Assembly (NCBI RefSeq): GCF_006539985.1
Contig: NZ_BJOB01000011.1
Coordinates: 1-64,000 of the forward strand
Length of the DNA stretch: 64,000 nt
Direction of reading: 5' to 3'
DNA from: Kurthia gibsonii
GTDB taxonomy: Bacteria > Bacillota > Bacilli > Bacillales_A > Planococcaceae
The translations under genes and the position numbers were made by a program. Position 1 is the first letter of the stretch; the number at the start of each line of letters is the position of its first letter. This document shows positions 35,799 through 45,719 of this stretch, one piece after another. The notes beneath the pieces were generated by a model, which saw only the letters and a list, made by a program, of their open reading frames with translations, was not told the origin of the DNA and ran no database searches.

Positions 35799-36362
35799 AT
35801 GATTATTAGCAAAGTCGCTATTACAGGCTATAAAGCGCAGGAACTCGGCATTTTTCAAGAAGACCACCCCGGTGTTCGAGTCATTCAACAGGCTTTGGAG
35901 GAAAAGCTGCGTTCTTTAATCGAACAAGGTTTAGAATGGGTGTTGTTGAGTGGCCAATTAGGTGTCGAAACATGGGCAGCAGATGTTGTCATTTCGCTAC
36001 AAAAAGAATTTCCACAACTACATTTCGCCATCGTCACACCATTTTTAGAACAAGAGAAAAATTGGAACGACGTAAAAAAAGAGAAATATCAAGAAATCAT
36101 GCAACACGCCAATTTTACAAGCAGCATTACAAATCGACCTTATGAAGCACCGTGGCAATTCGTTGAAAAAAACAAATGGTTTTTAACACATTCCGACGCA
36201 CTATTAATTGTGTATGATGATGAAAATGAAGGTTCTCCTAAATACATGTATGAACTCGCACAAAAGTATATGGAAAACCATGCTTATGAATGTATCAAAA
36301 TAGATGCTTACGACTTGCAAATGATTGCTGAAGAAATTCAAATGAAAGAATGGAACAATTAA
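35799..36362 (+). CDS. ypsA: YpsA-family (DUF1273) protein
   Basis: A 187-residue Rossmann-like protein of the SLOG/DprA-related superfamily. Typical blocks are KVAITGYKAQELGIF, LLSGQLGVETWAADV and SDALLIVYDDENEGSPKYM. YpsA of Bacillus subtilis affects cell division and may bind a nucleotide such as ADP-ribose; the reaction is not known. The ATG at 35799 has AGAGGTG seven bases upstream; a GTG at 35790 is inside that site. Confidence 0.9.
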   Translation: MIISKVAITGYKAQELGIFQEDHPGVRVIQQALEEKLRSLIEQGLEWVLLSGQLGVETWAADVVISLQKEFPQLHFAIVTPFLEQEKNWNDVKKEKYQEIMQHANFTSSITNRPYEAPWQFVEKNKWFLTHSDALLIVYDDENEGSPKYMYELAQKYMENHAYECIKIDAYDLQMIAEEIQMKEWNN

Positions 36363-36380
36363 CGTGATTTTTAAACAGAC

Positions 36381-36415
36381 AAAGAGGCATTTCATCATAG
36401 CGAAATGCCTCTTTT
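36381..36415. terminator. Bidirectional terminator
   Basis: AAAGAGGCATTTC and GAAATGCCTCTTT with T tracts either side, between converging genes. Confidence 0.9.
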
Positions 36416-36417
36416 GA

Positions 36418-37281
36418 TTAAACCTGTGTTCCTTCTATTGTATATTGTTCAAACTCTTCTTCTAAACGTTTTAATAAATCATGCGCTTCATATGCTTCTA
36501 AAACATAGCGCATTAATACTTGATCTTCTTCATGCCCGGGGATATGCAGTAGCTTCTTACATAGTGCGCGTCTTCCAAGATGCAATGCCAACATTGTATA
36601 ATTCATACGTTTGCGATTTTCAAGACGTTCCTCCACTACTTCAAGCGCTTCTTCATAACGTTCAGCCTTAATTAATAATAGTGATAAGTTGATATTATAA
36701 ATATCTTTTAACTGATCTACCTTTTCGTGCTTCTCATAATCTTTTAGCCTTTCAAGTACACGCTGCGAAAACGCAATCGTCGTATCAAGAGGATACATAA
36801 AGAGAATCGTATTAATTAAACGAATATCGTATAAATACCATTGATCATACTTTTTTAACCTTCTCCAAATTGGTTCAATGAGTTCGCGCGCACGATCGAA
36901 ATCTTCTGAATCTGATACGACTAATAAGGCATCACAAAGAAGATGAATCTCACGTAATTCTAAGTCATCACCTTGTTTTAAATAGTCCATTGCTTTTGTT
37001 TTAATCTTTTTTAATCTCTCTGGGTCATTATAATTCAGTTGAAAGAACTCATTTAAAATTTGTTGTTTTTCATTATAATTATAGCCATTGCTTATAAATT
37101 CAATTTCATCTGGTGTGACATTTAAACGGTTCGCAATTTTCAAAAAACCAACTGCGTCTAAGTCCCTTGTACCTGCTTCTACTTTTGAATAAACACCTTG
37201 TGAAATAATCTTATGCGCGACATTTAACTGGCTATGTCCACGATTCAAGCGAATCTCTTTTAATACTTGCCCCAACTCCAC
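36418..37281 (-). CDS. Rgg/MutR-like (RRNPP-type) transcriptional regulator
   Basis: A 287-residue protein with an N-terminal HTH (residues 5-60, VAHKIISQGVYSKVEAGTRD) and a long helical repeat domain (about 70-285), the architecture of Rgg/GadR/MutR regulators, many of which bind short peptides. The start is GTG at 37281, preceded by GGGGTG at eight bases. I found no short hydrophobic peptide gene on either side within the window, so any ligand is unknown. Confidence 0.8.
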   Translation of the reverse strand: MELGQVLKEIRLNRGHSQLNVAHKIISQGVYSKVEAGTRDLDAVGFLKIANRLNVTPDEIEFISNGYNYNEKQQILNEFFQLNYNDPERLKKIKTKAMDYLKQGDDLELREIHLLCDALLVVSDSEDFDRARELIEPIWRRLKKYDQWYLYDIRLINTILFMYPLDTTIAFSQRVLERLKDYEKHEKVDQLKDIYNINLSLLLIKAERYEEALEVVEERLENRKRMNYTMLALHLGRRALCKKLLHIPGHEEDQVLMRYVLEAYEAHDLLKRLEEEFEQYTIEGTQV

Positions 37282-37325
37282 TTTTAAAACACCCCAAATC
37301 TCTTTAACCTTCTCTTAATGATAAT

Positions 37326-37364
37326 AAAAAATACCTTAAAATGCGAGTAGCACTTAAAGGTATT
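37326..37364 (-). terminator. Terminator after pbuX
   Basis: Minus-strand stem AATACCTTTAAGTG with CATTTTAAGGTATT, followed by TTTTTTATT. Confidence 0.85.
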
Positions 37365-37371
37365 TCGTCGC

Positions 37372-38718
37372 TTAAGCGTGTTTTTCTGTTGTAGAAACAA
37401 CTTCTTCTTTCATTTGAACAGGAGCCGACTCTTCGATTGGTGCTTTTTCATCACGTCTCCAAGGAATCATATTGAAGATTATATTTAAAACAATCGCTGT
37501 TAATGAACCTGCTACAATCCCGTTACTTGTTAAGATGCTTAGTGAACCTGGTAAGAAATTAAAGATGCCTGGTTGAACTGTTACACCTAAACCCATACCA
37601 ACTGAACAAGCAATAATCATCGCATTACCTTCTGATTCTACTACTGCACGTCCTAACATTTTAATACCTTGAGAGATAACCATACCGAACATCGCAATCA
37701 TTGCACCACCAAGAACTGGTGTTGGAATGATTGTTGTTAATGCTGCTACTTTTGGTAAAAAACCAAGAGCAATAAGCATAACAGCCATAATTCCGATTAC
37801 AGCGCGATTTTTAACGCCTGTTAATTGCATTAAACCAACATTTTGAGAGAAGGCAGTATAAGGGAAGGCATTAAAAATACCACCAATAACAGATGCTAAA
37901 CCTTCTGAACGATAACCACGTGCTAAGTTTTTACTATTTACAGGTGTTTTTGTCATCTCACCTAACGCAAAGTAAGAACCTGTTGATTCAACTAATGATA
38001 CAATCGCAACAATGGTCATTGTCACAATCGGTACAAGATTGAATTCTGGTGTTGCAAAGAAAAATGGCTTAACCATGTGTACCATATCTGCATTACGTAC
38101 ATTATCAAAGCTTACGAATCCCATAAATGATGCAACAACTGTACCAACTAATAAACCGATTAGAATCGCAATTGAGCGCATAAAACCTTTTGAGAAACGA
38201 TAGAATAAAATAATAATCGCAAGTGTTAAAAATGCTAATAATACATTTTCCGATGATGCGTAATCTGGGCTTGTTGAATCACCACCAGCTGCGTTATTGA
38301 ATGCTACTGGAATTAATGTAATCCCGATAATCGTTACAACTGAACCTGTAACGATTGGTGGGAATAACTTAACTAATAACCCGAAAATACCACCAATTAA
38401 TACAACAATTGCACCCGAAGCGATAACTGCTCCATAAATTGAACCTAAACCGTATTCTTTACCGATTGTAATGATTGGTGTCACAGCTGTGAATGTACAA
38501 CCTAATACAAGTGGTAAACCAATGCCGAATACTTTACCGCGCATAACTTGAAGTAATGTCGCAATACCACACATTAAAATGTCGATTGAAACTAAGTACG
38601 TTAATTGTTCAGGTGTCATACCAAGAGAACCACCAATAATTAATGGTACGAGGATTGCACCTGCATACATTGCTAATAAATGTTGAAACGCAAGAGTCGT
38701 TAGTTTAAGCTTGTTCAT
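37372..38718 (-). CDS. pbuX: Xanthine permease
   Basis: A 448-residue nucleobase:cation symporter-2 with fourteen helices. Family signatures include FQHLLAMYAGAILVPLIIGG in helix 1, ESTGSYFALGEMT in helix 8 and FPYTAFSQNVGLMQLTGVKNR. It imports xanthine. It begins 15 bases after xpt with an AGGAGG site, forming the conserved xpt-pbuX operon under the guanine riboswitch. Confidence 0.93.
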   Translation of the reverse strand: MNKLKLTTLAFQHLLAMYAGAILVPLIIGGSLGMTPEQLTYLVSIDILMCGIATLLQVMRGKVFGIGLPLVLGCTFTAVTPIITIGKEYGLGSIYGAVIASGAIVVLIGGIFGLLVKLFPPIVTGSVVTIIGITLIPVAFNNAAGGDSTSPDYASSENVLLAFLTLAIIILFYRFSKGFMRSIAILIGLLVGTVVASFMGFVSFDNVRNADMVHMVKPFFFATPEFNLVPIVTMTIVAIVSLVESTGSYFALGEMTKTPVNSKNLARGYRSEGLASVIGGIFNAFPYTAFSQNVGLMQLTGVKNRAVIGIMAVMLIALGFLPKVAALTTIIPTPVLGGAMIAMFGMVISQGIKMLGRAVVESEGNAMIIACSVGMGLGVTVQPGIFNFLPGSLSILTSNGIVAGSLTAIVLNIIFNMIPWRRDEKAPIEESAPVQMKEEVVSTTEKHA

Positions 38719-38733
38719 CTGAAAAGTTGCCTC

Positions 38734-39318
<585 letters not shown>

Positions 39319-39368
39319 TCAAATTCAAATTACCTTTTTTTAATAGATGCAATCTCCTCATATAAAGA

Positions 39369-39531
39369 AAAGCTCAAAGTTATTGCCCCAATTCTTCTAC
39401 GAGTGGAGCAATAACTTTGAGCTTTTTCATATATATACGAAATAGACACTAAATCATGCTTCCTCATAGTCAATTCGTTTACGGCAAATCGGTAGAGACT
39501 CGTGGGCCATATTCCCACTATTATATGAGTG
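39369..39531 (-). promoter_or_regulatory. Guanine riboswitch with transcription terminator
   Basis: Aptamer on the minus strand from about 39531 to 39463: P1 arm CTCATATAATAG, conserved GAATATGG, GAGTCTCTACC, GCCGTAAAC and the closing GACTATGAG. The discriminating base is C (GACTATG), which selects guanine over adenine. A long hairpin follows (39372-39424, arms GCTCAAAGTTATTGC and GCAATAACTTTGAGC) with a T-rich tail, so guanine binding should end transcription before xpt. Confidence 0.95.
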
Positions 39532-39565
39532 AATGCGTGTGTATGTTTTTTTAAAGAATGTACAA

Positions 39566-39593
39566 ATTATATCACGGGAAATACTTTTTACAA
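39566..39593 (-). promoter_or_regulatory. xpt operon promoter
   Basis: Minus-strand TTGTAA (39588-39593), 16 bases, TATAAT (39566-39571). The start point near 39558 leaves a 30-base lead to the aptamer. The remaining gap to 39847 is AT-rich, with nothing recognisable. Confidence 0.7.
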
Positions 39594-39847
39594 CTAGATT
39601 TCTTAAATTAAAAATATTCTGACACGAATTGAGCATATTTAAGCTGAAAATAAGAAAATAGAGCCTTATTATGAACATTTATATTAGTTATTTAATTTTT
39701 CGTTCGTGATTAACCATTAAAATGGATGAAAAAGGAAATAAATAAATTTAAATAACATTTTAATGTTGTTTATATTTTTTGCATAATTTTCTCTATTATT
39801 CATGATTTTCTTTTTAGGAAATAATTCAAAATTCATTATTTCTACAT

Positions 39848-39880
39848 AAAAAAGCACTCGGAAATCCCGAGTGCTTTTTG
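39848..39880 (-). terminator. Terminator after the lysine permease
   Basis: Perfect stem AAAGCACTCGG / CCGAGTGCTTT with T tract on both strands. Confidence 0.9.
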
Positions 39881-41362
39881 CTATTCTTCTGTGTAAAGAC
39901 TTTTAGTTGGTTCTACATCTGCCTCTGTTAATTTAACCACTTTCGTTTTGTTTTTGATTTTGTAACCAAACCATAATAAGAAGAAAATTGGTAAACCAAT
40001 ATAAGAAACAAGTAGTTCATACCAACTAAATTGCCCGTCGTCAAATGCAAAGTAACTTTGTCCAAAGACTACTAATGCACATAAGATGAATGCGAATAAT
40101 GGACCGAATGGGAAGAAGCTTGATTTATATGGTAATACTTCATCTAAGCTCTTCTCCTGTGCGACCAGTGCTTTTCGGAAGCGATAATGACTAGCTGCAA
40201 TACCTAGCCATGCGATAAAACCACACATACCAGAAGCACTTAATAGCCAAATATATACTTGTTCACCGAAAATAGATGTTAAGAATGATAAACTTGCAAC
40301 GATGACTGTTGCAATCAATGCTGCAAATGGTACACCGCGACGGTTTAACTTTTTAAAAATCTTTGGTGCTTTACCTTCCATCGCTAAATCCCAAAGCATA
40401 CGAGATGAAGCATATAATCCAGAGTTACCAGCAGATAAAATAGCTGTTAAAACAACTGCATTCATAATCGAAGCTGCAAAAGCAATACCTGCATTTTCGA
40501 ATACAAGCGTAAACGGACTTGTCGTAACCGTCTCTCCATCATTGATTAGACGACTATCTGTATAAGGAATTAGTAAGCCAATCGCTAAAATGGCTAAGAT
40601 ATAGAATAATAAAATACGCCAAAAGATTTGTTTCACTGCTTTTGGAATCGATTTACCTGGATCTTTTGTTTCCCCTGCTGTAATACCGATTAACTCTGTT
40701 CCTTGGAATGAGAATCCTGCTGCTAAGAAAATACCGAGTGTTGCAAAGAACCCACCATGGAATGGACCATCACCTGCAAAGAAGTTCGTAAAACCTACAG
40801 GTGCTTTACCTCCTAAAATACCAAAAATCATTAAAATACTAACGATTAGGAAGATGACAATTGTCGCTACTTTAATGAATGCGAACCAATATTCACTTTC
40901 ACCAAAACTTTTCACCGATAAGTAGTTTAATAAGAAAATAATAGCTAAGAATGATACACTCCAAATCCATGAAGCTGTATCAGGGAACCAATATTTCATA
41001 ACAATTGAAACAGCTGCAATTTCAGCTGCGATTGTAATTGCCCAGTTATACCAATAGTTCCAACCTAATGCAAAGCCAAGTGCTGGATCGATAAACTTTG
41101 TTGCATACGTACTAAACGAACCTGAAACAGGCATATAAGCTGCCATCTCTCCTAAACTTGTCATTAAGAAAAACACCATAATACCAATTAAACCATATGC
41201 TAATAGCGCTCCACCTGGTCCAGCCTGTGCGATTGAGTTACCACTTGCAAGTAGTAGACCTGTACCAATCGTACCACCGAGTGAAATCATCATAATGTGA
41301 CGACTTTTCAGACCTCTTTTTAGAGTTGTAGGCGCTTCTTGACTTACTTTTGTACGACTCAT
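39881..41362 (-). CDS. lysP: Lysine-specific permease (APC family)
   Basis: A 493-residue amino acid/proton symporter with twelve helices. The N-terminal KSRHIMMISLGGTIGTGLLLAS and the helix 3 region match the AAT/LysP branch of the APC superfamily. The lysine riboswitch directly upstream gives the substrate strong support. AGAGGAAATGAA precedes the ATG. Single-gene unit with its own terminator. Confidence 0.9.
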   Translation of the reverse strand: MSRTKVSQEAPTTLKRGLKSRHIMMISLGGTIGTGLLLASGNSIAQAGPGGALLAYGLIGIMVFFLMTSLGEMAAYMPVSGSFSTYATKFIDPALGFALGWNYWYNWAITIAAEIAAVSIVMKYWFPDTASWIWSVSFLAIIFLLNYLSVKSFGESEYWFAFIKVATIVIFLIVSILMIFGILGGKAPVGFTNFFAGDGPFHGGFFATLGIFLAAGFSFQGTELIGITAGETKDPGKSIPKAVKQIFWRILLFYILAILAIGLLIPYTDSRLINDGETVTTSPFTLVFENAGIAFAASIMNAVVLTAILSAGNSGLYASSRMLWDLAMEGKAPKIFKKLNRRGVPFAALIATVIVASLSFLTSIFGEQVYIWLLSASGMCGFIAWLGIAASHYRFRKALVAQEKSLDEVLPYKSSFFPFGPLFAFILCALVVFGQSYFAFDDGQFSWYELLVSYIGLPIFFLLWFGYKIKNKTKVVKLTEADVEPTKSLYTEE

Positions 41363-41431
41363 TTCATTTCCTCTTTCCTTTTATTGCAGGGAATATGTTA
41401 GTTGAGGTGTTCGTAAGTGATTATTTCCTGG

Positions 41432-41680
41432 AAAATAAAAATACCATCTCAAGCAATCTTGGATGGTTGTAATCACACAATGACACTCATCAACCTTGAA
41501 AAAGATAGCTCAACACACCCTCACAGATGTGACAGTTCTGCACCTATTAAGCGACAGCCCCAGCAGTTGATTGTAAAAGCAACCCACCACTTCGGCAAAA
41601 AATCCTTTCATATAATGTCACCAATGCTTTTACATCTCGATTATACTACTTTTATTTTTTGCGACCTCTACCTCATCGAA
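41432..41680 (-). promoter_or_regulatory. Lysine riboswitch (L box) with terminator
   Basis: Conserved L-box segments are present on the minus strand in order: GAGGTAGAGGTCGC, AGTAGTA, GAAAGGA, GCCGAAGTGG, GGTTGC, CTGCTGGGGCTGTCGC and AACTGTCAC. A terminator (about 41433-41467, ACCATCcAAG with CTTgaGATGGT and TTTTTATTTT) follows. Lysine binding should repress the permease gene. A possible promoter TTGAAT-17-TAAGAT lies upstream near 41715-41750. Confidence 0.93.
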
Positions 41681-41861
41681 CGGATGAGGCATTGCAATAT
41701 TTATATTATTTCTACTATTATCTTAATATATTCTACAGACGAATTCAAGACATAAAAACTCTCAACTATTATACAATTAAGACTTTCGTGAAACGAATTT
41801 ATTATTGAATAGGTAGGGGCATAATGTTACGATAAATCAAATTATATATAGGAGGAAAGTT

Positions 41862-43073
41862 ATGTCACCTACAGAAAACGTTGCTTCAAAAAAACTAAAA
41901 TGGACTTCAACAACATGGCTTCTTGTACTTGGAATCGTCTTCATTGCATTAACACTTCGCTCTCCCCTAACGTCTGTTGGCCCCGTAATCGAAGATATTC
42001 GAAACTCATTACATATTTCAAATGTAGTAGCTGGCTTTATTATAACCATTCCTCTACTTGCATTTGCTGTCGTGTCACCAATCGTACCGAAAATATCGCG
42101 TAGAATTACGGTTGAACGCTCTCTATTCTTATCAATGATTATCTTAGTCGTGGGTATGGCACTTCGTTCAAGTGGCGTGACGTCGTTATTATTTATCGGT
42201 ACTACCTTAATTGGAATCGGAATTGCATTTGGCAATGTACTATTACCTAGTTTAATCAAACTTAAATTTCCATTCCAAGTAGGTTTACTTACAGCAATCT
42301 ATACAGTCGCAATGAACTCATCTGCTAGTATTGCTGCTGGTGTGAGTTATCCGTTATCAACATTGTCATTCGGTTGGCAAGGTTCTTTAGGTGTGTGGAT
42401 TATTTTAGCAATTGCTGCTGTTTTCATCTGGTTTCCACAAACACGAAATATCTCTAAAGAAGAAATTGCACCGACTACTGCTCAAAAAGAAAAGAAACAA
42501 ATGTGGCGCTATCCACTCGCATGGGTCATTATGATTTCGATGGGTTTCCAATCGATGATTTTCTATACAACTGCGGCATGGGTACCAGAAATGTTTAAAG
42601 AACAAGGTATGACAGCTGCTCAAGCTGGATTAATGTTCTCCATCATGCAAGTATCCCAAATTCCAATGACCTTTATCACACCGATTTTAGCCGGTCGTCT
42701 AAAAGACCAACGTCCTGTTGTTGCGCTATTTGCAGTCTTTTACATCATTGGATTTGCTGGATTAATCATGGGCTGGACAGATTATTCTGTTGTCTGGATG
42801 ATTCTATTAGGCGCTGCAGGCGGTGCTTCATTTAGTATGTGTATGATGTTCTTCTCACTTCGTTCACGCGACTCATTCGAAGCAGCAGACTTATCTGGTT
42901 TCGCTCAATCACTTGGCTACTTAATCGCCGCTGTTGGGCCTGTACTCTATGGTTTCATTCACGATGTTTACCACAGTTACGATGCAGCAAATATTATGTA
43001 TATTTTCGTTGTCGCAATCTCTTTAACTGCAAGCTTCATTGCAGCGAAAGATCGTTACGTGACAAATGACTAA
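41862..43073 (+). CDS. MFS transporter, CynX/NimT family (YycB-like)
   Basis: A 403-residue twelve-helix transporter. The LRSPLTSVGPVIEDIRNSL start of helix 1 is the hallmark of the cyanate/2-nitroimidazole (CynX/NimT) family, which includes Bacillus YycB. The substrate is unknown; no cyanase or nitroreductase adjoins. AGGAGG precedes the ATG at 41862. Single gene with a terminator. Confidence 0.85.
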   Translation: MSPTENVASKKLKWTSTTWLLVLGIVFIALTLRSPLTSVGPVIEDIRNSLHISNVVAGFIITIPLLAFAVVSPIVPKISRRITVERSLFLSMIILVVGMALRSSGVTSLLFIGTTLIGIGIAFGNVLLPSLIKLKFPFQVGLLTAIYTVAMNSSASIAAGVSYPLSTLSFGWQGSLGVWIILAIAAVFIWFPQTRNISKEEIAPTTAQKEKKQMWRYPLAWVIMISMGFQSMIFYTTAAWVPEMFKEQGMTAAQAGLMFSIMQVSQIPMTFITPILAGRLKDQRPVVALFAVFYIIGFAGLIMGWTDYSVVWMILLGAAGGASFSMCMMFFSLRSRDSFEAADLSGFAQSLGYLIAAVGPVLYGFIHDVYHSYDAANIMYIFVVAISLTASFIAAKDRYVTND

Positions 43074-43145
43074 CTAAAAAAAGCTAGGATTTATGTATGA
43101 AATATACATGGAACTGACCTAAATTAATTATTTATCTAATAAACG

Positions 43146-43191
43146 AAAAAAACTAGAAATGATGATATTAAACACCATTTCTAGTTTTTTC
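43146..43191. terminator. Bidirectional terminator
   Basis: AAAAACTAGAAATG and CATTTCTAGTTTTTT flank a loop between converging genes. Confidence 0.9.
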
Positions 43192-43203
43192 ATTTTAAAT
43201 TAT

Positions 43204-44310
43204 TTATAAGCCACTATCAATTATTAATTTATACTGCTCAGAATCAACTTCATGCTGTAAAATGAAAAATTCATTATTTGAATATGTTATATCTTCTTTT
43301 TCTGGATTTACATTGTATTTAGATTCTAGAATTTGTTTCTTAAATTGATTATTGTCTAGTGTGAAAATATAGAATTTATTATTTTCCAATGTTATAAATG
43401 AATTTTCATCATAATATTTTAGATAACCTATATTTACTTTATTTTTATTTGGAAAAGCATTGATATTTTTTTTATTTTTTAAATCATAAATCATTAATTT
43501 ATTTAAATCTAAATCTTCGTCATCTAGATATTCTACATAGGCAATAAAATTCTGATTAACTAGAGTTGGCCATCCGGCTGCTGTTGTTGGAATAGGATAT
43601 GATTTCAGTTTATTTTTCTTAATATCATATGTTTTAAGGACAGCTGTTTTTGATTCTTTTTCAACATATACCATGTTGTCATTTTTAATGAAATAGTCTG
43701 AATTTAACCACTCATAATTTTTGATATTTTGAACTTTTATTTCTTTTTGTTGTTCTAAATCATATAAAATCATTGAAGTTTTTTCAGTATCTTTAATATG
43801 TTCTGTCCACGTAACATATTTTCCTGAGATTTCAGGGAATTCTTTACTGATTTTATCATCTGTAGAGCCAAATGAAATTGTTTGTTGTGTTAATTCGTTA
43901 AAGGCATATAATGTATTGTTTTCTCCAAAGTCATCACCATCTACCCAAATAATCCATTCTTTATCAGCTTTTAGACCTTGTGTAGCTGCAACTGGATATT
44001 TCGAGTGAAAGATTGTTTTGTACTTTCCGTTTTCTCGGTTTATTTGAATAACTTGATTAGAAATAGAATCTGAATTTGGATCATCTACAGTAGCGTAAAT
44101 AAATTCTTCTGTTGTAACATAGCTTGTTGGTTCTGTATAAGGTAATTTGATTGTTTTGTTTTTTTCTTCATCTTGTATAGTTAAATAATTTGTAGGGTTT
44201 TTTGTTATATGTTTTGTTTTATTTTTTTCTTCTTTTGAAAGTATTGTTAAAAAGATAACAATAATAATTAGTAATACAATAATACTTAGAAATAATATTT
44301 TTTTCTTCAA
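43204..44310 (-). CDS. Membrane-anchored propeller-like protein, unknown
   Basis: A 368-residue protein with one N-terminal helix (residues 3-25) and an extracytoplasmic domain with repeated blocks such as GLKADKEWIIWVDGDDFGEN, EISGKYVTWTEHI and LVNQNFIAYVEYL. Spacing of about 45-50 residues between these blocks suggests a TolB/WD-like beta-propeller. It is visibly richer in A/T and in Asn, Lys and Ile than its neighbours, compatible with recent acquisition. The start is TTG at 44310 after GGAGTGG. The gene is followed upstream by a small coding remnant. Confidence 0.6.
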   Translation of the reverse strand: MKKKILFLSIIVLLIIIVIFLTILSKEEKNKTKHITKNPTNYLTIQDEEKNKTIKLPYTEPTSYVTTEEFIYATVDDPNSDSISNQVIQINRENGKYKTIFHSKYPVAATQGLKADKEWIIWVDGDDFGENNTLYAFNELTQQTISFGSTDDKISKEFPEISGKYVTWTEHIKDTEKTSMILYDLEQQKEIKVQNIKNYEWLNSDYFIKNDNMVYVEKESKTAVLKTYDIKKNKLKSYPIPTTAAGWPTLVNQNFIAYVEYLDDEDLDLNKLMIYDLKNKKNINAFPNKNKVNIGYLKYYDENSFITLENNKFYIFTLDNNQFKKQILESKYNVNPEKEDITYSNNEFFILQHEVDSEQYKLIIDSGL

Positions 44311-44324
44311 TTAGTCCACTCCAA

Positions 44325-44408
44325 TTACCAAATCATTACGGCATTATTGCCTTCAACATCGGCATTATACACAGCCTTTGTAACACCATTGCTCCTAGCC
44401 TTTTTATA
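44325..44408 (-). pseudogene. C-terminal fragment of an unknown gene
   Basis: The gap between the MFS gene and the propeller gene contains a short in-phase stretch reading KARSNGVTKAVYNADVEGNN then AVMIW and a TAA stop (44325-44327), with no start codon or ribosome binding site. It looks like the tail of a deleted gene. No family recognised, and chance is possible. Confidence 0.3.
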
Positions 44409-44409
44409 T

Positions 44410-45582
44410 TTAAGCTTCTTTTTTAACAAACGTCCAGTAATAGAATGGAATACTACATAGTGTAATCGCCGCAATAATATGAAATACACCCATTTGAAAT
44501 TGAATTAATAGCCATCCACCGAGAATTGGTCCTACAAAGCCACCAATATTTTTAAGCTGTGACGCACCGAGATACGTCGCTTTTCGGTCTTCTGGCGCAA
44601 TCTCCTCAATGACGGCATTCATCATCGGGAATGCGAAAATCTCACCAATTGTAAAGAGAATCATCGCAATAATAAACATCGTCCAGCTCTCTGAAATATT
44701 AAATAGTACAAAACCGATCGCAAAAAATACAATCCCTAAAATTAATGTTCGAATCGTTGAAATTCGCTCGCTAATCATACTCAGTGGTAACTGGAGAATA
44801 AGTACAGCAATCGCATTTATTGCAATTAATACCGAATACAATTTTACACCATCATCTAATGTCGCATTGACAAACTGTGGGAGTGTCGAATCAAACTGTG
44901 AGTAACCCACCGAAACTAAAATACCTCCTGCAAGTAATAATAGTAATTTTCGATCGGCGAAAACCACTTGAAATACAGCCGTAATACTTTTCATTGTTTT
45001 GATTGTCGCTTGTGTCGCATATTTCTTCAAAATAAATACTAGTGCAAAACCATACAACGCGTACATAATCGCTGTAATAATGAATGGAATTTGTGGATTG
45101 GATAGCGCTGCTAACCAAACACCTACTAATGGTCCGATTACTGCTGCGATATTAATCGCTGTATAACGAACAGAAAATAAGCGACGGCGTTTTTCGGGTG
45201 TCGTATAATCCACCATCAATGCCTGTGTTGCAGGTTCAAAAAATGAACGACAAAGTCCATTCAATGCACTCAAAAATCCAAAAATCACGATAGATGTTGA
45301 AAGTGCAAAGCCTAAAAAAATAAGTGTCCAGCAAAAAACAGATAATAAAATAATAAGTTTTCGACCAAATCGATCGGTTAAATAACCTCCCAAAAAACCT
45401 CCAACCGTTGCAAGTAATGGCGCAAGACCGATGATTATACCAATTGTCACAGGTTCTGCATGTAACTCACTATGTAAGTAAAGCGCAAGAAATGGAATTG
45501 TCATAAAACTTGCGATACGGGTGAAGATTGTTCCTAATAAGATATTCCAAACGACGGGGTGAAAATATTGTATGACTTTCAA
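44410..45582 (-). CDS. MFS drug-efflux-type transporter (DHA1)
   Basis: A 390-residue twelve-helix transporter. The loop 2-3 motif GGYLTDRFGRK and the helix 5 motif IGPLVGVWL are typical of proton-driven DHA1 exporters (YttB/MdtH-like). The substrate is unknown. The start is TTG at 45582 after GGAGGGG. Single gene; probable promoter in the 137-base gap upstream. Confidence 0.85.
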   Translation of the reverse strand: MKVIQYFHPVVWNILLGTIFTRIASFMTIPFLALYLHSELHAEPVTIGIIIGLAPLLATVGGFLGGYLTDRFGRKLIILLSVFCWTLIFLGFALSTSIVIFGFLSALNGLCRSFFEPATQALMVDYTTPEKRRRLFSVRYTAINIAAVIGPLVGVWLAALSNPQIPFIITAIMYALYGFALVFILKKYATQATIKTMKSITAVFQVVFADRKLLLLLAGGILVSVGYSQFDSTLPQFVNATLDDGVKLYSVLIAINAIAVLILQLPLSMISERISTIRTLILGIVFFAIGFVLFNISESWTMFIIAMILFTIGEIFAFPMMNAVIEEIAPEDRKATYLGASQLKNIGGFVGPILGGWLLIQFQMGVFHIIAAITLCSIPFYYWTFVKKEA

Positions 45583-45673
45583 AATATCCCCTCCTCTATT
45601 ATTTCAATAGTATATAAAGGAATAAAATGAAAATCTATCATTATTTCGACTGACAAAATATTTTTACGTGAAA

Positions 45674-45717
45674 ATAAAAAGTCCGAAGCAGAATATTACC
45701 TACTTATCGGACTTTTC
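45674..45717 (-). terminator. Terminator after the SsuABC-like operon
   Basis: AAAAGTCCGA and TCGGACTTTT, followed on the minus strand by TATTTT. Confidence 0.85.
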
Positions 45718-45719
45718 AT

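Noticed and set aside
39330-39678. Two minus-strand open frames upstream of xpt
   Set aside because: They run through the guanine riboswitch aptamer and terminator and are accidental.
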